Part shown: positions 1 through 12,303 of the stretch, in pieces | How positions within the stretch are numbered: position 1 is the first letter of the stretch | Layout: each line of letters starts with the position of its first letter | Assembly (NCBI GenBank): GCA_019096065.1 | Contig: JAGUCH010000003.1 | Coordinates: forward strand, 7,316,001-7,380,000 | Source of the DNA: Paracyclopina nana | Taxonomy: Eukaryota > Arthropoda > Copepoda > Cyclopoida > Cyclopettidae | DNA: 64,000 nucleotides | Reading direction: 5' to 3' | Made by a program: the position numbers and the translations under genes | Notes under the pieces: model-generated | The model's input: only the letters and a program-made list of their open reading frames with translations | Told to the model about the DNA's origin: nothing | The model's database searches: none

Positions 1-3000
1 GGTCATCATTTCCACGGAGGATGGTGATTTTTGTTTTCTTTCATGCCCATGGATGGCGTCCAAAGGTCCATTAGCCCACGCACATTTGCATGCCGAATGG
101 CCAGAAGGGCTCGGGCAGAGAGACATATGATGCTTCGAGACAATGTCACGAGAAAACTTGGCCAGGAGGCAAAACCAACCGCAGCATTGGACTGGCCAAA
201 CCTAGTGATGACCCTCGTCATTTTTCATTTTCTACTCTTATGGTAGTTTGGCTGCTCCCTTGGGCCGTCCACGAATCCTCATCAGCCAGATGGGCTCTTA
301 TTCAGGCTAATAACTTTGCGTGCGGGCATTTCCCCCATGGACCACTGATCAGTCCTTGCCACACCTTTAATGTTTATTAAAAAGATTGCTGATGCCGCCG
401 CGATGTTGCGGCGGTCATCACTGCCTCGAAGGCTGAAAAATGCAGCTCAGCTCGCCTAAGCATTAGCCCATGATTATTATGATGAGGATGATGAGCCAGT
501 TTATGTTTATTTTTTACTCCGTTTTTCGTACAGTGCAGTTGCGTGTTGGTCTCATGAACATGAGCAGGTCCATCCTATTTGTCTAGGCGTTGTCTTTGTT
601 GCACACATGAATAGCCAAAACTGACCCCACCTTGAAAGGAGGATCGAGAAAGGGCATTAGCATTATGAGCTTGGTGTGCGAGAAACTCAAATTACAGCAG
701 TAGAATGAGGATGAGGTGGTGGTAAAAAAAACCCGATACTTTTCTAAATCTGTTTTCTCCTCTGTGCTGCCGTTGCTGCATGGTGAGATATTTGAACCTT
801 CGCCAGGGCTTGTTAGTGCGAGAGATCGACATTTCCACGTTCGACAGTTGGATAGACAAATGCTTGATGAGATTCATTACAACTCGGAATCCAAGTCGCA
901 CACTGTATCTGACACGCAGCATACACTAGCGGCGTGATGAATGAGGGCTCATGGTGGGCGAAATTGGACCTAGAAAACACAAGATTGCCTTCCATCCGGA
1001 CAGCTAATGGAGACAAATGGAGCCGTGGACACAATCAAAGGATTACCAGGGTCAAGAGAGAGAGAGCAGCACCATCCGTATCCATGTGAGTGAGTGTGTG
1101 TGTGCCATGGGGACCTAATCCAATGAATGTCGCAAACGGTCGACTTCTAATCAACTTGGCTTCTGCTCCTAACTAAATAACCTACTACCATTAGCTGTTG
1201 TTCTACCACCGTAAGCTGCAGAGCCATTAGGCACTCGGATTACGATGGGAACGCCAGTTAGAGCCCGGAAAAGAAAGGCCAACTCCGATGACCAGCGGCG
1301 CGCGTGGTAGTATTTTTAAGCATATGCAGCAGCCCTGAAGAGGAGCAATTTTGGGCCAATTTTGCTGCTCGTGCACTACTCGACCCTGATGACAAATCTC
1401 GGGGCCAAGAATTTTCCATTTTGGCCAGAAAATTATGATTGCTCTTCTGCCATTGATTAGGGGCTAGCTGGGCTGATCGGCGCGTGGGCGCGAAACACAT
1501 TTCGGACATCTTGGCCAAGGGTCATGGGATGATGGAGAAAACATTGCTGATGATGGATTTCAATTCATCACGGCCCATAAAGTTGCCGAGCTGCGCGCGG
1601 CGCCCCTCCGATCAAAGCCCATGGCAATTTCGATGCTACGAAAATGGTCGACATCTGTAATTGCTGTGGACCTTGAATTATGACCGGCCGAGCTCGCGCA
1701 TCATTATTGTAGCCACCCCTAAAATTACCACCATGTAAGACATGCTGACAATTTGCCTGTGTCCAACGCTAGCTAGCCCTTGCGAGACGTGACTTGACTC
1801 CTCTCCTAATGGCCAGCGCAGAAAACAAATCAAGCCCTTATGCTAGCACGGCAGCCATTTTTCAAACTCTAACGCTAAATTGCCATAAACCGCAAAACGG
1901 GCCGGCGCCGCGAGAGTGAAAAGCTAATAATCTTTGGGATTTTTCCCATCATACAACTTTGACATTTGGTCTGACCTGCGAAAATCGCTACCTGACCTGA
2001 CCTGGCCAGCTATCACGATCAGAGGTGCGTGATGGCCATAGGTTTTTGCCGCCCTGCATAAGCAAGAGCACATCGTATGGCTCGGCGGCGGGGGAAAAAT
2101 CTTGGCCAAATTGGCACCTTGTGGCCAGACCAATAAATCACATTTTTTGAATGACCCAAACACACATACTAGTAGAAGAAGCGCTGCGCATTCCGGACTA
2201 CATGGGCGGCAAACATGAAAAAAAGATGATTGGTATTCACCGCATGAAACCAATATTAGAGAAGATTCACTTTTCGCATTCGAGCCGCGTCGTCCTTCGT
2301 CTTCAGATTCTCTCCACCTGCTTTCGGGTAAACATCAGATAAAAATTCGGACACCCAACTCATATAGCACTGGTAGTTTGGATGGTGCTCGCAATTTGAT
2401 GCGCTATTGATATGCGATGCATGGCCAGGAATAATAATTCGAATATTGGTCACATTTCCAAGGAAACCCTTTATGCGTGCGCGGATGTTGCCAAGGAGAT
2501 AAACGAGCTATCCGGATTCAGTGTGGCCACACGGATCCCCTTTATCCAAAGTCCACAGCTGCGAGAAATGGCCTCGCTAAATTTTAAATCTATGCAAATG
2601 TTGCTGCTGCTGCTGCCATGTCCGGCGCCGCTCGCTCGCACCACTCTCCTTTTTAAGACCGAAATTTGGGCTGATATTGAAAAAGAAAAAGCTGTTGATC
2701 TCCTCCACCAGCCGTCGATCAGGGTATAATGGAACTTTTACCCACGACACTTTCAAAATTCTGTGCGAGTCGTCCATTTTGAAAAGTCGGACATGCGTGA
2801 ACCGAAATAAGTCCATTCTCTCTTTCTCCCCCAGCCCCAAGGGACTCGACAATATCAATTCAATCCCTGGCCTGGGAATCGCGAATTAACGGTTTTTTAT
2901 ACAGCAGCAGCGTATCTGGCATTATTCAAAAAAGCCATGATCCATTGTTCTTCGCTCTCCCATCTGCTTAATGAGCTACTTTTGAAAAGCTCCTCCATGC

Positions 3001-6000
3001 GTGATCCAATTTGGATTTGATTTTGACCCAACTTTGAGGGGAGATTTGTCACCACTCTGGTGGAGCCTCCTTGGTGAATTAAGGTGACTTCATGTGGAAG
3101 CTGATTTCGTCGTCAGACTTTAATGAAATTGGGAAAGAAAGCTGCTGCTGCTGCCGCCTCAATTCAGCTCCCCAGGAGATCTTGGGCTTCGCTTTTTTCG
3201 CCGTAATCATCAGAAAAAAATCATTTATCGACCAGACTGGCTCAGAGCTGCTGTTAGTCAGGAGTTGAACACCATCATTTGTGGCAGTCGTCGTCGGCAA
3301 CCCCACGTCACGTTATTATTTAGCATAGATTTAACAAGCACAGATAGAAGTCTCCTCGTATTACAACCCTATACCAGCTGAGATCACCGCGGGAAAAACG
3401 GGCTGAATACTGCTCAGCGGAGTGAACAGCGTCTTTTCGGAGAGCTCGATAAGATAGTGTGTGCCATAGTTCCCCCTTCCCTTAATAATATGTTTTTCAA
3501 GAGTTGGTAAAGCTCCCCCTGGACCAGGGGAACGTCGTTTCATCTCGAAAACTAGTTTGCATATGGTCACAGCTCTGTAAAAAATGCTCTGCAGCGATTA
3601 ATCATCAAAATGTCCCCTACCCCTATTTCCCCCTTCTACGCTGCCATAGTTGCTAACATGCGATACCCACTATACACTTCTACAGTTTGGAATGAAACTT
3701 ACATCTCTATCTTCTCAATTTTCAGGTATGTTACCGAATCATCAATTCAGCCTACTTTTCACCACAATCATTCATCGCATAAGTATACTGCTGACCCTTA
3801 GCTCGATGCCTTTTCACAATAGAAATAATAATAATAATGCAGGCTGGGGGCTAGCGGTAGGAAATTGGTTTTTTTGCACCAGTTTGCTGTGGTGCAAGAG
3901 GGTCGCAATCATATTCCCAGTGTGGATTTCGAGTTTGAGAATTCCCCCGTTTTGTTTAGCAGCCCTAGCCATTTTTGTGATGATGTATTGCCCAAGTCCA
4001 CTCGAACGGAAAGATACTTGCGCTTTTGGTGGACTAGCATCCTCATCGTCATCATCGTTAAAAAAGAGCCGCACGGTCATGTACTGCAGCTTTGAAAAGA
4101 AAATCATCCCCAGGAAAGCATCAGTCAGCTTTTATCATACAAAGTTTTGTCCGGATTATTTGGTTCGGGCGTGAAAACTTGGTACATGAATGCTAATGAC
4201 GCTGTAGCGCTATAGCCACTGGCCGATTCGCCATGCAAAGCCAAGCGATCGAGAGAGAGTCAATACCGACGAGGATAGCAATAATAGTAATAATAATCCA
4301 AAGTGAAGGCAGCAGATGGAAGTATAGCAACAATGCAGTATGAAATGCATGCACAATTCTTCATACTCACGCTTGGGTAGCCTAGCTGGATGGACCACCT
4401 TCCTTAAATCCACAGTGGGGAAAGAATCCGCAAACCTTTAAGTGGCCCTGCCACCTGGTCTTGATATGAAATCCCACTGTGCTGCTCGAATGGCATGCAC
4501 TGAAGAGACTTCAGGGAATCCGAGTGGTAGTGGCATGAAATATGCATAATTGCATTTTTCCACAGTGACCTATGCTATGCGTTCAATTTCCAAAATTGCC
4601 TTTTTGGAACTTTAAGTGAGGAGTGCCTGGCTTATTTGTTTCGCTGCTGCTGCTGCTCTTAGGCGAGCGTGGGGTTCAGCCGTATATAATGATGATGACC
4701 AAAGTTTGTTGGATTGTTTAACATCCTGTAGAGCTGTGCCAAGATGCATTGTTTGCTCAGGTTGACCTCTGGTGGGCTCATTTGTTCAAAGTGGGTGTAG
4801 AACGACGAGGTGAGTTATGACAGCGTTAAGTAGGTGGCTGCTTTGTGGAGCCAAAAAGGCCTCACCTAGGTTGACTGGCGTGACCAAAGGGTGCCCTGCG
4901 CACCTCGAGGCGTGCAAGGAAAGCGCTGATTAATGATTTATCTCCATTCAAAATTGGCGTGAAAAGTTGCATTAGGTGAATTTTTATCAAGTACCAACAA
5001 CACTCGCATTGTTTGCTAGTAGAGCTGGGAAAAGGCTACTACTGCTACGTACATACTCAATTGGCTTGCCAGTCATCTGTCAAGCTTAATTTTCTCGTGT
5101 GTGTGGCGAGCGCCTGTCAAATCAGCTTAGCAATGGTCAATTGTCCGAATTGGGGGAAGAATCCACAAGTAGTGGGAGCAGTCAGCTGTTTGCGCAGTGA
5201 CAATTTATGCAATTCTTTTTACTGCCACACTGGAGGTGGAGAAGCATTCAAAAATGACGGTCAAAAATGTCTCTCGTTTGTGGTGCATTTTTATGGGCTT
5301 TTCCCCCTAAGATAGAAAGTTGTTCCAATGATGATAAAGGGCCACTAATCCTTGGCAGTGAATTCAGCTCAGCATTTGTGCAACTTAACTTTTGTTTGTT
5401 ATTCTTTATGGAGTCCAAAAAATGGATGGTGGGGACGACGACGAAATTGATCGTAAAGATCCCATAGCTTGGTGGCCCTGACGCTGCCCCAAAAAAGGGC
5501 AGGTCACTCATAGGAAGAAATTCTAGTCCATTTAGCTCCCAAAGGAGGTTTTATGGCAACATTTGTCACTGCATGGAGGCTGGCTGGCATTTTGTAATTT
5601 CAATTTGCATATATGTATAGTATGTAGCATACAATGACGCTGCTACACCTGGACGTCTTCCCCTCTAATTAGTATGGCTGTTCTATGATAGCTTTTTTGT
5701 GTGTGCGTTCGACTACTTCGCCTGGCTCGCCTCATTCCAATCCCACATGTGTGCAAACTTTGAGGAGATTGAAAAAGACTCATTTAGGGCGCGGAAAATT
5801 GAGGACGACAAGCCAATCTTGCTTGTAATGAGGTCTCCTTGCTTGTTGTTGATGGCAAACACAGCTGCTTCGTATTGAGCAGTAGTAGTAGTAGTTGTAC
5901 GTGGTATCCGTAAGCTAAAACACACATTACATATTGAGAGATTACTCGAAATACAACGCCCAAAAAATCAATGAGCAGCGCGAGGACCGACACTCAATAC

Positions 6001-9000
6001 TGTCCACTGCATGCGCACTCCTCTTGTGTTTACTAGTAAGCCTCATCCATCTTTTTTGAGTGCCATATGGAAAGAGATGCGCGCTATAAGTGGTGGCTTA
6101 TCATTCACAAAGTGAGCAGTTGGGAAATTAACCCTAAGCATTATATTTCTGGGCAGGTTGAAAAGGTCACCTTATTTCAGTGCAGTAGAGCTTATCTCTC
6201 GCATGGAGAGTCGTTAGCCATGGTGGCTTTTTATCTCGTTGTTTACCAGGGGAGATCGGATTTTTGTCATCGTCCTCCTCCTCTTTCTCGCATTTTGGAG
6301 TGCCATACAAGTCCAGTGGGCCGGGGCTAATGTTGAGTAACGAGAAGCGTCAGAGACACACGATGCTTGTCGATGATGTATCGTTGTCCCACCACCGCCA
6401 AAACATGAGCCAAGTGACACCACTAGAGCCAATCAGCCTAGCTTCTCTTGGCCAGATGCAGCTCCCATGGGAGCGAGGAGTAAATAATTAGTAGGGCTTT
6501 TGGCACGCCCCTCAGTTAGTGAAGCCACTTTCTGGTGCTGTTCTTGATTTTTGCTCTGCGCACCCAATCCATCATGGAAAAACATCAAGGATGATCATGG
6601 TCTTTTGTCCTCATGCCGCAATCATGTGATGTTATGACCGAAAAGAGCCACCGGACCGGAAGAACCCATCATTTCCTCGCGGGGTCTAGATATCATTTTC
6701 GTTGTCGTCGCATCAGATCATCAGCTAATGTCATTAATAGATTTCTTCGGCCTGACCAGCCTTTGTGGCGGTTGCTCCCCTTTTCCATTATGACGTTAGC
6801 GTAATAACGCATAAATGAGATTTTACATGCTTATTAAGCGCAGCAACATGGTCACTCGCGAATAAGCCACAAAAGCAGCGAAGAAAGCCGTCGCATGGCT
6901 AAGGCCATTTCTGGCCAAAAGCTTTCGCGCTGGCTCCTGGTTTTGAAGTGTGCATTAGCTTTTATTGCCCATGTGTAGTATGTGCATTTCTCAAGTAGTT
7001 GCAGAGGAGACCGGACCGGAACCGGACGCGAGGCCGGAAGTCCATTTTGGAGGCTGCTCGCCGTCGTCGAGCGGGCATTATAGCGAGAAAATGAGGGCTA
7101 ACGCCTGGCTATTTGCTATATCAAACTTTCCAGACTGCCATTCTCGGTTTTGTGTGCATTTCCACGATTTCCACGGCTAGAGTACAAGACGGTTACAAGC
7201 GCAAGGTCGGTCGCCCTTCTTTGTGCTTTCACTTTTCCGGCACAGCGTGGCACAGCTCGCGCCCATTGTAATCAGGGGTAGTGGTATCGGGGTTCTTTGC
7301 CCTCACCGTGGACCGCGGCCGACGCTCTGAGCCTCTTTGCCGTCGAAGTCGTTGACTGCTGTCAACGACTGACAATGGATGAGGTCCCGCGAAAAATAGG
7401 AGGACTTTCCTACTAGGGGGTCAAAAAATAGCCAAAAAATAGATGCGGAGGCAGATGAATAATACGCGGCATCATCCCTTGCCTTTGTTGAGTGACAGCC
7501 ACTCGGTCTTGTGAGCAGTTGCGAACCGATTTTTACCAAGCTCTCGAGCCGTTGTTTGTCCGGATCTGCCAGCATTTTTCTATTCATTCGCGCATTGATT
7601 ATTGCTCTTGCGGCTGAGCTGATTGAGTAAAAAGCGCGCGTGACCCCTTTGAGAGGTTGTCGCATCAGCTGGAGCGTAAAGATCCTGTTTTTGCAGCTCC
7701 GTTGTTGTTTTGATGCGAGCAGTTCAGGCATAATGTAATTTCGGCTTTTTTACGGCTATGCTGTAGTGCATGCGTTCCCATTAATTTGCTCAGGTTGTCG
7801 TCGGACCACAATTGCACTCCCGAGTACCACCACAGCAGGCAAATGAGTAGAAATCCCCTTGACATTGGCAAAAACACGTATTTTGATCACACAACAATCA
7901 ATGAATACTGAATGACTTCATCCCAGAGGAGCAAATTACTGCGTGTCCAGCTTAGGGGGAAATTGGGGGGAAAAACTCGTCGTCGCACTACTACAGCTAG
8001 AGGAGAAAATTGCCTCTACTTCCATGATCCGTTTGTAATCCGGTCTCGGATTTACACACTGCAACTGCTAGATATTGGTCATTGCACCGCGCGAGCAGCT
8101 AATAAAATTGTTGTCCCTATAATAAGCGGGCCAACTAAGGCTGCCTACGAGGGATGGAAATTGTATTTTATGCAGCAGCAAAAAAGGAGGAACAAAAGAG
8201 CAATGTGGGCTCAAAAATAATGCTCAACTTTTTTCTTGCGTGTGTGAGAGTTTTGTCAAGTATTTGGCCACAGCGTGGCCAATGCGTATATCCTGGCAAA
8301 TTGACTTTTTTGGCCCCCGGCAAATAATCATCGTTGTGATTGCAGCGTTGCCATGGTTTCCAAATCTAGATGAATCTCTTGTTGGTTCATGCTGTAGTAG
8401 AGCATTGTTGTGTGACCAGAGATGTTGCCAAATTGGCGAAATATCATTATGAACTACGAGAGCAGAACTTTACCGTAGTACATTTTGGCACTTTTTCCGT
8501 CGTGCAAGAAATATTTCGTGGCGGTGGCTGAACTAATTCGTCGAGTGTCCACGTGAAATTGATGGAGTCAGCCAAGATTTTTATAAAGTGTAGATGGTCG
8601 TAAAATTGTCGTCGCAGAAAAATGAAGCAGCTTGGCACCAAGCTAGCCTGACTTGTATACACAGATATTGTCCACTTCGCTATGGTTCCATTCCCAATTG
8701 GTCAATGGGCCATGGACTATGGTATTTGTACTATTACTCTAAGGTGATTACAAGACAAAAACGAAAATTAGCTCGTGGAGATGGACCATATTGACCACAA
8801 TGTGCATGATTGGCAGTTGTTATGTGGAGGGTCAAAAGAGCCTTCTCATGTACGGCAATGCCAACCATTCATTAGCTCGACAACTGCATTATTTTATGCA
8901 TAGAATTCTGCCTTTGAGCTTTGTCCATAGAGCACACGTGGTCACGCTGTGCTAACTTTGGACCATTCTTTTTTCCCTGGTAATCACCATCATCTTTAGC

Positions 9001-9850
9001 ATTACTATACTATGATGTAGTGAAGCTTTAAAAACATTCTGAGTAGCTCTAGTTGCGTCGAAAAGCTTGTAGCAGCACGATTTGATTAATGGCTTAGGAA
9101 CCATCGAGCTATATCATCTTTTCTGGGCCCTCTCAACTGCGCGCTGTATAACGAGACTTTTGGACACGAAAATTTCAGAGCGTCTCAATGGGCCTTGAAT
9201 TTATTGCTCTGCTCCCTCAGTAGAACTACAGGATGATGATATCAAAGTTTATGCATTTCTTTATACATTTGAGCAAACAATCTCTCGAGTGGTTCTTGGC
9301 CACTGGCTACGTCATCTACTCAACTTCAAATCCAAACCCGGTCAAGTGTGTGCTCTACTGGATATCGACTGGCAAAAGTAAACAGACTCTGAGTCTCCCA
9401 GAGATTTAATATGGGAATTATTCAAGATCACGGATGGAGCAGCAGTCGTCTTCTTCTCTTTTTATCTTTGTGACGGGAGCTCAAGGCCAGCCTGACCAGC
9501 CAGGTTTGACAATGCAGTTATAGCAGTGAATGTAATAATCGCAGGCTTTGAAAAACCCACCGAGCATGTCCAAGCCAAGATTTGTCTGTTGTTGAAGTCT
9601 TGAGCACATAATAGAAATAATGACCATCTTCAAATGTCACACATCATCATGTGTCCACCTCGTTTGAAGAGACACTCCATAAATATTAGCAAAAACCAGA
9701 TTAGCTCCCATTTGAAGCTATGAAAATGCAATGAGGAAAATCCAACATTTTTTACGATATGCGAGCGGCGCGATCAATATTTAATTAATTGCTGCCATCA
9801 CATTGTTCCACTCGGACACGTTTCAAGAATGCTCTTCTTCTTCGTTTCAG
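1..9850. other. Non-coding region upstream of the BCL11-type exon (probable intron/regulatory DNA)
   Basis: I see no convincing coding exon here. Open frames are short, lack recognisable motifs and are not bounded by good splice sites. The stretch ends at a strong splice acceptor (pyrimidine tract ending in TTTCAG at 9850), so at least its right part must be intron of the BCL11-type gene. Words such as TTGGCCA, GCTAGC and CTGCTGCTG recur. There are short (GA)n and (TG)n runs near 1055-1105. The first zinc knuckle and N-terminal NuRD-binding exons expected for this family were not found, so they probably lie left of the window. Confidence 0.5.
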
Positions 9851-12042
9851 AACCACTCACATTCTTCTGTGGCACCTGTCGAAAAAGGTTCGATTCCGCA
9901 TGGACTCTGGTTCAACACGCGCAATCATCACATGGACTGAGGATCTATTTCGACGCGACCTCGCCCAATTTCGATCAAACGCCGCCACCAACATCTCAAA
10001 GACAATTCGCCAGGTCGGCGAGTAACCAGGCCGCAGCCGCCGCAGCAGCCGCAGCTGCGGGCATGCCCATCCCCGGCCTCGAGTCCCACTTTGGCAGCCT
10101 CTTGAGGATGCCCCTGGGCGAGCGGTCGCCCGCCTACCCTGCAGCCGCTGCCCCCGGCATTGGCTTCACCCGACCTAGTCATGATTTCCGCATGGATCAG
10201 CTCATGAGTCAGCATTTCCCGTTCGAGAGGCCGCCCCTGTTTAATCCCGCCGCGGCGGCCTCCGGCCTCAACCCCGCCAGTATTGCTGCTTCTAGCTCGG
10301 CAAACACAGTGATGGGTCTCGCGGCTGCTGGTCTCGGCATGGACCCCCAAAGCCTCGACTTTTACTCGCAAAGGTTGAAGCAGCTGGCGGGAGATGCTCC
10401 TGACCTCACCAAGAGAACGACGGTCTCCAATGGAGGCGCCCTCTCGCCAGCCTCGCCTCCCATGACTTGTCTCACCTCCAACGGAATTCGCGAGGCTCCA
10501 CTCACGCCGAGGTCACATTCCAGCACGCCAAGGCCAAAATCTCCCGCCGACTCGGTGAGGTCAGACTCCACCAAGCCTTCGCCCCCCAGCGAGAAAGGCC
10601 ACAAGGACATTGAGGCCGACTCGAGCAAGAACAACGGCAACTCGGGCTCCTACTCGGAGGGCGACAAGCACAGCTCAGGGTCCGTGGATGAGGACCTCCT
10701 CGACGACGCTATGGACGAGGACGAGGTTGACGAGGCGGAAGACCTCACGACCAAGTCGGTGTCCACTCCCATGTCAACCCCCACCTCAACACCTGTGCCC
10801 GGCTCAAGCTCAGCCGAGAAGTTGAGCGGCGGGCTGATGGGCACGGGCTCGATGATTGGCGACCTCATGAGCAAGTTTGGATTCAATGACATCCAAGAGT
10901 ACCAAGAGGCCTACAAGAAAGCCCTGGTGGAGTCGGGTGCCGCGCGGGCCACAAACAACAACAACATCATCGACGCTGTTCAAAGGTCCAAGACTCCCCA
11001 GGAGAATGGCAGCAGTCCCGGTGCCCACCACCAACACGGCCTCCTGAGGCTGAGGGACGACATCACCAAGCCTGGCATGGTGAACAGCCTCGACCTGGCC
11101 GCCAACCCCTTCTTGGCCGGCCTGGGCCACCACTTCGACGCGGCCAAGAGGCTCAAGATGGACCGCGAGTCGAACCTCTTTGCCGGCCTCTGGATGCCCG
11201 GCGCCCAAAACCAAAATCATAGCCCCAACCGGGACCTGTTCAAGAACCTTCCGAGGTCCAACGCGGGCACGCCGCCGTCTAAGCCGTCGAGCTCGCGCAC
11301 GGGGAGGAAGCGGTCGTCGATCGCCGACATCGATCTGCCCCCGCTACCCCCGGGAGTCACCCTGCCCCCCATGGAGCCCTCGGCGCTGAAGGCCATCGCG
11401 GCCAAAGGCCGCCTCCACGCCCTCTTCGATCCCGAGGCCCGTAAGGATCTCACTGGCCGGCATCGCAACGACACGTGCGAGTTTTGCGGGAAGGTGTTCA
11501 AGAACTGCTCCAACCTCACCGTGCACCGGAGGTCGCACACTGGAGAGAAGCCCTACAAATGCCAGATGTGCAACTACGCCTGCGCGCAGAGCTCCAAGCT
11601 GACCCGCCACATGAAGACTCACGGCCGCATGGGCAAGGACATTTACAAGTGCAGGTTCTGCAACATGCCCTTCAGCGTGGCCTCCACCCTGGAGAAGCAC
11701 ATGCGGAAGTGCGTCGTCAACTCCGGCTCGGGCAAGTCATGGACCCCCAAGGAGAGCAGCTCCTCGCCAACCACCCCCACCCCCTCAGACCACCATGTGA
11801 CGGCTGCCGCGGCCGGCAAGGCGGCCTTCATGTCCACCCTGTTGGGCACGATTGCGGCGGCCAACAGCCACCACAACAACAGCAGCAGCAACAACCATGA
11901 CGCCAGTCCTAACGCGGGATCAGCGGGTATCATGTCGGGCTCGGAGAACTCCTTGGACTCCACTCCGACCTCCGCGGCCTCGGCCTCGGCACATGACCTC
12001 TCCTTGGCGAGCAAGGAGGCTCTAGCTACGTCAAGTTCATGA
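9851..12042 (+). CDS. BCL11-type C2H2 zinc-finger transcription factor, large final coding exon (5' partial)
   Basis: This nuclear DNA-binding regulator is homologous to vertebrate BCL11A/BCL11B and Drosophila CG9650. The exon starts after TTTCAG at 9850 in phase 1, so a glutamate codon is split (G|AA). It encodes about 729 residues to TGA at 12040-12042. In order it has an N-terminal C2H2 finger ([20 protein letters not shown], about 9865-9945), alanine-rich linkers, the family motif [12 protein letters not shown] (about 10350), an acidic stretch (about 10680-10745), the motif DLMSKFGF...[12 protein letters not shown] (about 10860-10940), and three C-terminal fingers (11470-11712) starting [20 protein letters not shown] with a TGEKPYKC linker. 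The C-terminal triplet corresponds to BCL11A fingers 4-6, the main DNA-reading unit. The central finger pair 2-3 is absent. Base composition is clearly GC-richer than the flanks. The upstream exons are not in the window. Confidence 0.93.
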
Positions 12043-12303
12043 CTTTTGCCTCCCTTGCCGCCACCGCCTCCTCTGACCTCAACCTCCTCGAGTCGGGCCT
12101 CGCTGAGACCGCCTCCGTACGGACACCCAGGTGCTGGCAGCCTCTTCAGGATGTTCCCACCGAGGCCGCCGCACGGCAGCACCTTCGGCCACAACCCGTT
12201 CCTGGCTGCGGCCGCCGCTGCAGCCTCGGCCTCGCCAACCAGAGCTTACGGAGGCTTGTTCCCGCCGAGGCCACCGAGGTCGTCGCCATTCGGCATCTTG
12301 TGA
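12043..12303 (+). other. In-frame extension after the BCL11-type stop (readthrough or alternative-splice C-terminus)
   Basis: After TGA at 12040-12042 the same frame stays open for 86 codons to TGA at 12301-12303. It is rich in proline, alanine and serine and contains two similar blocks, GSLFRMFPPRPPHGSTFG and GGLFPPRPPRSSPFGIL. High GC stops abruptly at its end. Two mechanisms could add it. One is readthrough, since the context is TGA-C, which is leaky in many arthropods. The other is removal of a 63-bp in-frame intron, 12030-12092, with GT at 12030 and a pyrimidine-rich tract ending CTCGAG at 12092. That would delete the stop and join ACT CGG GCC. Introns of 49-63 bp are common elsewhere in this window. 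A sequencing error at the TGA is a third option. Confidence 0.55.

Noticed and set aside
3650-4174. 174-codon plus-strand open frame
   Set aside because: Low-complexity Ser/Asn/Leu mixture, no splice support, no family resemblance.
7303-7731. 142-codon minus-strand open frame
   Set aside because: No recognisable motif and no good exon borders.
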